From contig NZ_FOTK01000025.1 of the NCBI RefSeq assembly GCF_900114535.1, positions 43,819-107,818 on the forward strand: DNA of 64,000 bases, in the 5' to 3' direction. Positions 35,394 to 43,526 of this stretch are shown piece by piece. The notes under the pieces are model-generated. The model had not been told where the DNA came from. It was given only the letters and a program-made list of their open reading frames with translations, and ran no database searches. Both the position numbers and the translations under genes were made by a program. The stretch is from Methylobacterium pseudosasicola (GTDB lineage: Bacteria > Pseudomonadota > Alphaproteobacteria > Rhizobiales > Beijerinckiaceae). Positions within the stretch are counted from its first letter, which is position 1. Each line of letters opens with the position of its first letter.

Positions 35394-38300
35394 TCACTCC
35401 GCCGCGTCCGAGCGGCGGAATCCCTCGATCCCGACCTGCTCCGGATTGATCGCGTGCAGCGCCCGCCGGGCGGCCTCAAGGGGGTGCTCGGCCTCGATCC
35501 GCACCGATGTCAGATCCGGGCTCTTGTAGACGGTGACGATGGTGTCCATCACCTCGGTCAGCGTCGTGCGCTTGTCCTCGGGGGCGGCGATCAGCAGCTG
35601 CAGCCCCCAGGCGCGGTAGAGATCGACCAGCGCCTGGCTGTTGCGCACGTCGAGCTTCGAGAACGCCTCGTCGAGCAGGCAGAGCCCCAGGCCCGGATTC
35701 TCGTCGCCGGGCCGGTCGCCCGGATAATAGGCGCTGGCGAGCGAGGCCGCGATCGCCACGTAGAACGGCGCTTGCGCCTCGCCGCCTGAGCCGCGCAGGG
35801 CCCGCGCCGACATGGTCGTGCGGTTGCCCGCCGCATCCTTCATGCCGATCTCGTAGACGAAGTAGTTGCGGTAATCGGCGAGCCGGGCCGCATCTTCCTG
35901 GCCGGCGATCAGCGCCGTGATTTCTTCCAGCGCCGCCGCCATCGGCCCCTCGGTCTCGCCGGCCAGCAGCGCCTGCGCGGCCTCCGGCGAGCGGGCGGTC
36001 TCGGTGGCGAGCGCGTGGACGGCGGCGTAGCGGCGGTCCACCGCCGCCTCGAACGCGTAGGTCTGGCCGGTGAAGCTGCGCGCGGACAGCCGCTCGTTCA
36101 GGGCGGCGAGCCGGGCATGGACTCGCTCGAACCGGTCGGCCAGGCGGGTCAGCAGATCCTCGGTCATGAGCCGGCGCATCTCGACCTCGGCCCGCTCGGC
36201 CTGGGCGCGATAGCGGCGCAGCTCGTGGCCCTCCACGGCCTCGTATTCCTTGCGGACCCAGGCGTAGCCGTCGATCGCCGGGGCGTCGCCGGCATTCAGC
36301 GGGTTCTCGACCCGCCAGGCCGAGCAGGCCTCAGTCAACTCGCGCTCGGCGACCCGGCCGTGGGAACGGGCCGCCTCGGCGGCCTCCCGGGCGAGCCCGC
36401 GCTCGGTGGCGGCCCGCGTGCCGGCGGCCTTGGCGTCGAGGCCCGCGAGCGCATGCCGCGCCTCGGCGATCACGGCAACGCTGAACGGCTCGGAGCGGGC
36501 GAGGCGCACCCGCGCCGCGTCGCCGCCCATGAGCTGGCGCAGGGCCGAGCGTCTGGCCGCCAGGGCGGCCCGGGCCGCCTCGCGCACGGTCCCGAGGCGG
36601 GCGCGCAATGCCGCCTCGTCGGCGAGCAGGCGATCGAGCTTCGGCTCCAGCTCTTCGGACAATTCCCGCAGGTAACCCATCCGCTCGGTGGTCAGGGCGG
36701 CGATCTCGGCGGTCAGGCCGGCATTGTCGCGCTTCTCGAGGCCCTCGCGTTCGGTCTGGAGGCTGCGCCGCCGTCCCTCCAGACCGTCGAGCTCGCCCCG
36801 TAGGGCATCGACATCGTCGAGGCCGCGCGCGATCCGGGCGCGCACCACCGCGGCGGTGCGGGCGGCCTCACGCAGGACCGCGGCCTCCCCACGCAGCCGC
36901 CTGGCCTCGGCGACCGCCATCTCGTGCGCCCGGCGGCTGTCGACCGTCGGTCCGCGATGGCCGCGGGTCATCAACAGGTCGACGCTGCGGGTCACCGAAT
37001 AGGCCATGCCGGCGGTGGTCCGGCCGCTCGGCGCCACGGCGCGGGACAGGCGGGCGAGCTCGGCATCATCCCGTGCGAGGTCGTAGCCCCCGAGCCGCAC
37101 CCCCAGAAACGCCTCGGCGTGCGGATCGCTGGTCTCGATCACGGTGAGCGGCCCGTCATCGTAGCGGCGCGGGCGCTGCTTGGCGGTGTCGGTGGTCTTG
37201 ACCAGGATGCAGCGGTGGAACCGGTCGCGGCCGGACTGGAGCACGCCCAGGGCCTCGCTCAGCCTATCGGGGGAAACCACCAGGGCCTCGCGGGCGCGGC
37301 CGAGCAGGCCTTCCAGCGCCGGCCCCCAATGCGGATCGACGATCTCGGCCAGTTCGCAGATCGGCAGGGCCTCGATCCCGCGCCGCTCCAGCTCACCCCG
37401 GAACGCCACCGTGTCAGAGGACAGGCGCGCCGCCGGGCCAGCGCCGGTGCGGGGCGCGGTGCGCTCGGCCTCGCTCTCCTGGGCGCGGGCCTTGAGCGCC
37501 GCATCCTCGGCCGCCCGCTCCAGGGCCTCGTCGAACTCGGGCAGGCGTGCCAGCCCGTCGATCAGCTCGGCCAGGGGGCCGTCCGGCCGCAGGATTTCTT
37601 CGGGCGAGGATTCGCGGCGCAGGCCCGCCCGAGCACAGGATTCGGCGAGCCGCGCCGCCGGCGGGCAGGCCTGGCGCAGGATCGGGGCGACCGGCTGCAG
37701 CTTGCCCATCTGGCCGACCACGCCGACGAGGTCGGAAATCCGCGCGACCAGCTCCTTCCGGTCGCGCTCCAGCATCGACAGGCCGAGCGTCGAGGCGGCG
37801 AGCCGGCCCTCCGCGGCGCTGCCGGCGAGCAGGGCCTTCTTCTCGGCGATCTCGCCGTCGATCTCTCGGACATGCCCGCGGCTCGCCGCGACCCGCTCCC
37901 GGGCGATCCGCAGGATATCGCTGCCTTCGTTGAGGCGAAGCCGGACCGCGGTGAGGTCGAGGCTGCGGCGGCGCAATTCGGCGCAGGCCGCCCGGAATTC
38001 GTGGTTGGCGGCGGCTAGCACCGCCTCGCTCCAGGCCTCGTAGCGGTCGCGCAGGCGGCGCAGCCGGGCGAGCCGGCTCTCCAGCTCGCCAATGGTCTCC
38101 AGCAGCCGGCGCCAATTGGCGATGGACAGCCGCACCCGCTCGACATCGAGCGGTTCCGGGTCGAGCACGAAGGCGCGCACGAAGGCGCTGGTGTCGAAGA
38201 TCGGCTTGAACGCCACCGCGTTGGCGAAGCTGCGCAGAAAGTGCCGCGGCTCGGGGGAGGGCGCGCCCTCCCGCAGGGTCGCCAGGATGTCGGCGGTGAA

Positions 38301-38831
38301 GCGCTCGCCGGAGGTGCGGTACTCGGTGAAGCTCGCCGCCCGGGCGCGCAGATCCGCGGCGATCTCGCTCCACGGCGCCGTGAAGCTGCCCCCCGGGGCG
38401 GTGCGGGCGTAATCGGCGATCTCGAACCGGTGCCCAACCGCGATGAAGCGCGACAGCACGGTCTCGCGCGGCTCCACGGCCCGGGCAGCGAGCGCCAGCC
38501 CGACCGTGACGGTGCGGCCCGAGGCCAGGTTCTCGAACACCAGGGCCAGCACGGTCTCGCAGGATTCCCGCGTCGGCCGGCCGCCCTCGGCCGGGTCGCT
38601 GATCCAGCCGAGGCAATAGTCGCGCACCGTGCGGGCGCTGCGCCCGGAGGCCGAGGCGTTGAGCGCCAGCCGGCTGGCATTGTTGCCGGCCAGCACCGTG
38701 CCGACCGCGTCGAAGATCGTGGACTTGCCGGCCCCCGTCGGCCCGACCAGGGCGGCAGCGCCCCGCAGGCGGATCTGCTCCCGCCGGATCAGGTACCAGT
38801 TCGAGATGGCGATATCGGTGAGGACGTACAC
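35394..38831 (-). CDS. jetC: JetC/MksB-like SMC ATPase of a Wadjet-type system
   Basis: The protein is 1145 residues from GTG 38831. The frame is open 33 codons further, to GTG 38930, but that extension precedes the family's normal N terminus (YVLTDIAISNWYLIRREQIRLRG). Walker A is GPTGAGKST at 30-38. Long Arg/Glu/Ala-rich coiled coils flank a central region. The C-terminal head has the signature SGGEAQAPFY from about 1015 and Walker B CLLDEAFSKLD from about 1051. Such ATPases work with a kleisin (JetA) and a winged-helix partner (JetB) to load on and restrict plasmid DNA, or to compact chromosomes. jetA and jetB lie 2 kb away on the same strand. No jetD follows. Confidence 0.88.
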   Translation of the reverse strand: MYVLTDIAISNWYLIRREQIRLRGAAALVGPTGAGKSTIFDAVGTVLAGNNASRLALNASASGRSARTVRDYCLGWISDPAEGGRPTRESCETVLALVFENLASGRTVTVGLALAARAVEPRETVLSRFIAVGHRFEIADYARTAPGGSFTAPWSEIAADLRARAASFTEYRTSGERFTADILATLREGAPSPEPRHFLRSFANAVAFKPIFDTSAFVRAFVLDPEPLDVERVRLSIANWRRLLETIGELESRLARLRRLRDRYEAWSEAVLAAANHEFRAACAELRRRSLDLTAVRLRLNEGSDILRIARERVAASRGHVREIDGEIAEKKALLAGSAAEGRLAASTLGLSMLERDRKELVARISDLVGVVGQMGKLQPVAPILRQACPPAARLAESCARAGLRRESSPEEILRPDGPLAELIDGLARLPEFDEALERAAEDAALKARAQESEAERTAPRTGAGPAARLSSDTVAFRGELERRGIEALPICELAEIVDPHWGPALEGLLGRAREALVVSPDRLSEALGVLQSGRDRFHRCILVKTTDTAKQRPRRYDDGPLTVIETSDPHAEAFLGVRLGGYDLARDDAELARLSRAVAPSGRTTAGMAYSVTRSVDLLMTRGHRGPTVDSRRAHEMAVAEARRLRGEAAVLREAARTAAVVRARIARGLDDVDALRGELDGLEGRRRSLQTEREGLEKRDNAGLTAEIAALTTERMGYLRELSEELEPKLDRLLADEAALRARLGTVREAARAALAARRSALRQLMGGDAARVRLARSEPFSVAVIAEARHALAGLDAKAAGTRAATERGLAREAAEAARSHGRVAERELTEACSAWRVENPLNAGDAPAIDGYAWVRKEYEAVEGHELRRYRAQAERAEVEMRRLMTEDLLTRLADRFERVHARLAALNERLSARSFTGQTYAFEAAVDRRYAAVHALATETARSPEAAQALLAGETEGPMAAALEEITALIAGQEDAARLADYRNYFVYEIGMKDAAGNRTTMSARALRGSGGEAQAPFYVAIAASLASAYYPGDRPGDENPGLGLCLLDEAFSKLDVRNSQALVDLYRAWGLQLLIAAPEDKRTTLTEVMDTIVTVYKSPDLTSVRIEAEHPLEAARRALHAINPEQVGIEGFRRSDAAE

Positions 38832-39004
38832 GATGTCGGAAGGCCGGGCCGCTGCAGGAAAACGCGCGGCCCAGTTGGCCGGGATCGGCCGCGCATGCAA
38901 GCTTCGGCCTCCGCGGCGCTGCGTTGTCACCGCAGCCGGGATTCACGACTTGTCAGACAAGTCCGCGCCTGTATCGTCCCCGCCCGGGGGGATTGATAAA
39001 AACC

Positions 39005-40681
39005 ATGCGCGCCAGCCTGAAGCTCAAATTGAGCGGCCTATTCGCTCTGCTCCTCCTGGCCGCGGCGCTTCAGGGGGGATTCGCGATCCATAAGATGGTC
39101 GCCCTCGACCGCCAGCTCGCAGCCCTGCTCGACCACGCGGTCCTGTCGATGAACGAGGCGCAGGCGATCGAGGCCCTGGTGATCCGGACGCGGCTCGCCC
39201 AGGTCCGGTTCGTCACCGCGACGGCCGAGACCGAGCGGCAGCTCACCGTGAAGGAGGTCGACGGGCTGACCCGTGAGCGGAACGCCAAGGTCGAAGCCTA
39301 TCGGGCGCTGATCGCTTCGCCCGACGAGAAGGCGCGATTCGACGACCTTCTCGCCAAGCTCAAGGTCCAGCACTACGACTGGGAGCGCCTGCGCGGCTTC
39401 ACCCTCGACCAGCGCGAACCGGCAATGGCGTATTTCCGCGGCAGCATGAACGGCCATTACGTCGCCGCCGCCGGGGCCGCGCATGCGCTCGCCGACATGA
39501 ACATCACAGCCGGCGACGAGGCCGGCCGGAACGCGCGCAAGAACCAGGCGGAGGCGGTCCGCTCGACCGTGGTCATGCTGGGCGTCACGCTCCTGATCGC
39601 GCTGGGCGCGACGCTCTACAGCTTCGTCGGCGTGTCGCGGCCGATCACCGTCATGACCCGGGCCATGCGCCGCCTCGCCGATGGCGACACGCAGGCGGAG
39701 ATCCCCTACGCGGCCAAGCGAGACGAGATCGGCGCCATGTCGGCGACCGTGGCGGTGTTCAAGCAGAATCTGCTGCACGCGCGCAGCCTCGAGGCCGAGG
39801 CCGCCCGGGCTCGCGCCGAATCCGAGACCCAGCGCCGGGAGGCGACCCGCACCCTCGCCGACCGGTTCGAGAGCGCCATCGGCGGCATCGTCGGCTCGGT
39901 CACGGCGGCGGCGACCCGGTTGCAGGCCACGGCCGAGAGCCTGAGCGCGACGGCGACGCAGACCGCCGGCCAGTCGACCAGCGCCGCCGCGGCGGCGGAG
40001 GAAGCCTCCACCAACGTGACCACCGTGGCGGTGGCGGCGGAAGAGCTGGGATCGACGGTGGACGAGATCGGTCGCCAGGTCGGGTCCTCGGCGGATCTGG
40101 CCCAGACTGCTGTCCGCGAGGCGGCCGCGACCGTGCAGCTGGTCCAGGCGCTCAGCGCTGGGGCGAACCGGGTCGGCGAGGTCGTCTCGCTGATCGCGTC
40201 GATCGCCGACCAGACCAACCTGCTGGCGCTCAACGCCACCATCGAGGCGGCCCGGGCCGGGGAGGCGGGCCGGGGCTTCGCGGTGGTCGCCACCGAGGTC
40301 AAAGCGCTCGCCGCCCAGACCGCGTAGGCCACCGCCGAGATTTCCGCACAGATCGCCGAGATCCAGGGCTCGACCGGCGAGGCAGTGCGGGCCATCGACG
40401 GCATCGCATCCCGCATCCGCGAGATCAGCGGCATGGCGACCGCGATCGCCGCCGCGGTGGAGGAGCAGGGCGCCGCGACCCAAGAAATCGTCCGCAACGT
40501 TAGCCAGGCCGCCACCGGCACCGAGGCGGTGACCGCCAACGTCACCGGGGTCGCCGACGCCGCCGAGGCCACCGGGAACGCGGCCGGGCAGGTGCTCGAT
40601 TCGGCCTCCGAGATGGCACGCCAGGCGGCGCAGCTCGGCGAGGAGGTGGAGCATTTTTTGGCGACGGTGCGAGCCGCCTGA
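39005..40681 (+). pseudogene. Methyl-accepting chemotaxis protein broken by an in-frame amber codon
   Basis: The frame would encode 558 residues: N-terminal membrane helix (LSGLFALLLLAAALQGGFAI), periplasmic four-helix-like region, second helix (about 181-203), HAMP, then the signalling domain with SIADQTNLLALNATIEAARAGEAGRGFAVVATEVKALAAQTA. Codon 441 (40325-40327) is TAG where the nearby paralogue has an AAG Lys codon. The same frame then continues for 117 codons of perfectly typical receptor sequence to a normal TGA. The break removes the returning helix of the signalling hairpin, so the product should be inactive unless the codon is read through. It lies between jetB and jetC on the opposite strand. 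Confidence 0.88.
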
Positions 40682-40689
40682 AGCATCAC

Positions 40690-40776
40690 GCCGTCCTTGC
40701 GAGCGCAGCGAAGCAGCCCAGGGCAGCGCGCGATCCCCGAAGGTGGCGCTTCTGGGTTGCTTCGCTCGCAATGACG
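40690..40776. repeat. Dispersed palindromic repeat, family B copy 1
   Basis: The sequence begins TTGCGAGCGCAGCGAAGCA and ends with the inverted TGCTTCGCTCGCAATGACGG, with a variable centre. It lies in the 100-bp gap between the chemoreceptor pseudogene and jetB. A second copy is at 61721-61812. Similar motifs are widespread in alphaproteobacterial genomes as REP-like intergenic elements. Confidence 0.85.
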
Positions 40777-40784
40777 GTGAGCTC

Positions 40785-41417
40785 TCAGAGCTCACCGGCT
40801 TCCGACCACGCCCGCAGGCGCTCCAGCCAGGCGTCGGAGGCCAGCACCGTCAGACCGGGCAGCAGCGACAGCGGCGTGACCCGCTCGACCCGGTCGCGCT
40901 CGCCCATCCTGAGGCCGCCGCGGCGGGCATAGAGGCGGAGGATGTCGGCGAGGCGCCCCTCCTCGGGGGGGTCGTTGCGGGCCACCGCGCGGATCTTTTC
41001 CACGATCTCGTCAGTGGTGCACTCGACGATCCCGTCCGTGCCGGCGCGGTTGTCGCGCAGGCCCTCCTCGTAGAGCAGCCGCAGCGCCAGCAGCACCAGG
41101 GTCTCGTCCTTGCGCAGGCGCTCGGAGGCGATGTCGTGCCGGGGCGCGTCGGCGGCCGGGCTCAGCGAGACCATCTGGTCCCGGTGCGAGACCGTGAGCG
41201 CGTAGCCGAGGCAGGCGAAATAGTCGGTGAAGAACGGCGCGTAGTGCCGGGCGAGCTCGTAGGAGCGGCCGATGCCGGGCGTGTCGGCGTAGATCACCTG
41301 CCCCTTGAGCATCACCTGGAGGGCGCGGCACAGTTCCTCGGCATCGGGGGCGCGGGCGCCGGGCGGCGGCGGCTCGTCGCCGTCGATGATCGCGCGAAAT
41401 CCCTCAAGCACCGGCAC
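40785..41417 (-). CDS. jetB: JetB/MksE-like protein (DUF4194)
   Basis: A 210-residue protein from GTG 41417, overlapping the end of jetA by 14 bp. DUF4194 proteins are winged-helix kleisin-binding subunits of MksBEF/Wadjet complexes. Visible here are LMLKGQVIYADTPGIGRSYELARHYAPFFTDYFACLGYALTVSHRDQMVSLSP and a later helical RKDETLVLLALRLLYEEGL. Length is typical. It is expected to bind JetA and regulate its contact with the JetC ATPase. The next gene downstream is not jetC but the oppositely oriented chemoreceptor pseudogene. Confidence 0.82.
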   Translation of the reverse strand: MPVLEGFRAIIDGDEPPPPGARAPDAEELCRALQVMLKGQVIYADTPGIGRSYELARHYAPFFTDYFACLGYALTVSHRDQMVSLSPAADAPRHDIASERLRKDETLVLLALRLLYEEGLRDNRAGTDGIVECTTDEIVEKIRAVARNDPPEEGRLADILRLYARRGGLRMGERDRVERVTPLSLLPGLTVLASDAWLERLRAWSEAGEL

Positions 41418-42774
41418 GCCGCTCCACCACGAAATCCGGGCAGTCCAGCCAGCCGTTGGCCAGCCGCTCGGGCAGCCGGACCACGGCGTAACGGTCGCGC
41501 AGCCGCGCGTCGAACAGCACGTCGATCTCGCGCAGGCGCTGGAACACCACGAAGTCGTCCACGCCCTCGATCCTGATCTGCGAGCCGCGCAGCGACACCG
41601 CCTTGCCGAGCCGTGCCTCGACGAAAGCGGTCATGGTCTCCGGCGTCACGGTGGTGCGGCGGCGGAACTCCGCCTTGGCGGCCGCGAAGGCGTCGACCGC
41701 CGGATCGTAATCCACATCCGGCAGCGGCTCGACATCGATGGCGCTCCGGCGCGCCCGGGGCGTCTGGAGATGCCCTTGCCCGATCGGGGGCCGCAGCAGC
41801 GACACCATCGGGGGCACGTCGGGCGCCACCTCGGCGGCGCCGACGGCCCGCAGCATCGCGGCGGTGCGCTCGATTCCCGTCGGGTCCGGCCGGTCCATGG
41901 TGTGGAGCGCGGCACCGATCCGCCGTTCCAGGCGCGCCACCACGGCGTCGACCGCGTCGAGATGGTTGTCGAGGCCCTCGAACACCGAGAGGATCTGGGC
42001 GAGATCCGCCCGGACCGCTCGCTGGGCGGTGTCGAGATCGGGGCTGCGGCCCTCGCGGATCAGGCCCTCGGCGAGCGCCCGCACCGTGAGGGCGTCGCGC
42101 AGGGCCCGGCCGGCCTCGCGGACCACGCTGGCGCGGAACCGGAACGGGTTGAAGCGGGTGTGCAGCGTCCGGTAGTCGCTGATCAGGTGGCGCTCGACAA
42201 AATCCTCGAAGAACAGCCGGAAGGTCTTGGCCCGGTCGGGCTCGCGCAGGATCCGCTCCTCGACCTTGCGCATGCCGGCGGCGAGCCCGCGGACATGGGC
42301 CAGGAAGGCGGCGGACGCCCGGGCGGCGTTGGACAGCGCCTCGGACCGGCTGCCCGGATCGGAGACGGCGCTCTCCAGGCCGCCCAGCACCTCCAGCACC
42401 GCGCCGCCATAGGAGCGGGTCTCGCCACGCTCCAGCCGGGACAGCTCTTCGAGGAGGAGGCGCGCCTCGGGGTCGAACTCCACCACCGGCACATAGCGCT
42501 CGCGGCGCTCGATCAGCCAGCCGGTCTCGAGGAGGCGGCGGTAGAGCGCGTTGCGGCGCTCGGCCGGGTCGGCGGAGATCGGCTCGTCGCCCAAAATCTC
42601 CGGATCGCTCCAGCCGGCGGCGAAATCACCGATCTCAGCCAGCAATTCGGCCTTGCGCACCGGCTCCGCCCCGAGGACGCGCCGGTGCAGGTGCAGCAGC
42701 AGGGCCGCGTTGAAGCCCCGGCTCGGCGAAGCCAGGGGCTTGAACAACTCGTCAGGCAGCTGCGCGAACAGCAT
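41404..42774 (-). CDS. jetA: JetA/MksF-like kleisin subunit (DUF5716 type)
   Basis: A 456-residue protein opening LFAQLPDELFKPLASPSRGFNAALLLHLHRRVLG, the characteristic start of the JetA family found in type II-like Wadjet loci. The N-terminal part is winged-helix-like with RRNALYRRLLETGWLIERRERYVPVVEF. The middle is helical and Arg/Glu-rich. The C terminus has a second compact domain (LRGSQIRIEGVDDFVVFQRLREIDVLFD). As a kleisin it should bridge the two heads of the JetC dimer. It overlaps jetB. The FKBP-type isomerase gene lies 35 bp upstream. Confidence 0.85.
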   Translation of the reverse strand: MLFAQLPDELFKPLASPSRGFNAALLLHLHRRVLGAEPVRKAELLAEIGDFAAGWSDPEILGDEPISADPAERRNALYRRLLETGWLIERRERYVPVVEFDPEARLLLEELSRLERGETRSYGGAVLEVLGGLESAVSDPGSRSEALSNAARASAAFLAHVRGLAAGMRKVEERILREPDRAKTFRLFFEDFVERHLISDYRTLHTRFNPFRFRASVVREAGRALRDALTVRALAEGLIREGRSPDLDTAQRAVRADLAQILSVFEGLDNHLDAVDAVVARLERRIGAALHTMDRPDPTGIERTAAMLRAVGAAEVAPDVPPMVSLLRPPIGQGHLQTPRARRSAIDVEPLPDVDYDPAVDAFAAAKAEFRRRTTVTPETMTAFVEARLGKAVSLRGSQIRIEGVDDFVVFQRLREIDVLFDARLRDRYAVVRLPERLANGWLDCPDFVVERRAGA

Positions 42775-42809
42775 TTTTTTGGGACTCTCGCCGGCGCGCA
42801 GCGGTCAGG

Positions 42810-43226
42810 TTACTTCGCGCCGAGCAGTTCGACGTCGAAGATCAGCGTAGCGTTCGGCGGGATCACGCCGCCGGCGCCGCGGGCACCGTAGCCGAGCTCC
42901 GGCGGGATGATCAGGGTGCGCTTGCCCCCGGTCTTCATCGTGGCGACGCCGAGGTCCCAGCCCTGGATCACCTGGCCGGCGCCGAGCGGGAAGCTGAAGG
43001 GCTGGTTGCGGTCCCGCGAGGAATCGAACTTCTTGCCCTTCTTGCCGCCCTCATCCAGCCAGCCCGTGTACTGCACGGTGACCTGCTGGCCGGCCTTCGG
43101 CTCAGGCCCGGTGCCCACGACCTCGTCCTGATACTTCAGGCCCGAGGGCAGGGTGACGATCTCGGCATTCGCGGCTGCTGTCATGGCGATCAACGCGGCT
43201 CCGGCAATGAGGGACAGGCGAGGCAT
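42810..43226 (-). CDS. FKBP-type peptidyl-prolyl isomerase, exported
   Basis: A 138-residue protein from ATG 43226 with AGGGAG upstream. It has a signal peptide (PRLSLIAGAALIAMTAAANA) and one FKBP domain with VTVQYTGWL, FDSSRDRNQPFSFPLGAGQVIQGWDLGVATMKTGGKRTLIIPPELGYG and the final IPPNATLIFDVELL. Substrate-pocket residues (Tyr, Phe, Asp, Trp) are kept. It is likely a periplasmic folding helper. A longer open frame upstream is made of repeat DNA and was rejected. Confidence 0.93.
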   Translation of the reverse strand: MPRLSLIAGAALIAMTAAANAEIVTLPSGLKYQDEVVGTGPEPKAGQQVTVQYTGWLDEGGKKGKKFDSSRDRNQPFSFPLGAGQVIQGWDLGVATMKTGGKRTLIIPPELGYGARGAGGVIPPNATLIFDVELLGAK

Positions 43227-43360
43227 TGGAACTCCCTGGAGCCGGCGCCGTCCGCGCCGGCCGTCGGGGGGCCTTCTATCGACTTGGGTCCGTCCAGGCC
43301 AGGGAGGCGATTGGCGGTCTCGGCTCTGGGTATTCCGCGACGCCGGCCGAGGCGCGCTCT

Positions 43361-43467
43361 CCTCCCCCTTGTGGGGAGGAGCCGGAGGTGGGGGTGGTTC
43401 AGGATAAGGTGTCACGGTGCCTTCTGCACGACCCCCACCCCTGACCCCTCCCCACAAGGGGGAGGGG
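43361..43467. repeat. GC-rich inverted repeat, family A copy 2
   Basis: The arms CCTCCCCCTTGTGGGGAGG... (43361-43398) and its near reverse complement (43431-43467) surround about 30 nt. Each arm has an internal hairpin, as in the copy at 29796-29954. It lies between the FKBP start and the stop of the intact chemoreceptor gene. Confidence 0.75.
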
Positions 43468-43526
43468 ACGAGCGCAGTGTTTCAGCGGCTTGATCCGAAA
43501 ACCGAGGTGGAATTCCCAAAGCCCGT

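Noticed and set aside
43227..43457. N-terminal extension of the FKBP protein
   Set aside because: It consists of translated repeat DNA. The ATG at 43226 has a good ribosome binding site and starts a signal peptide.
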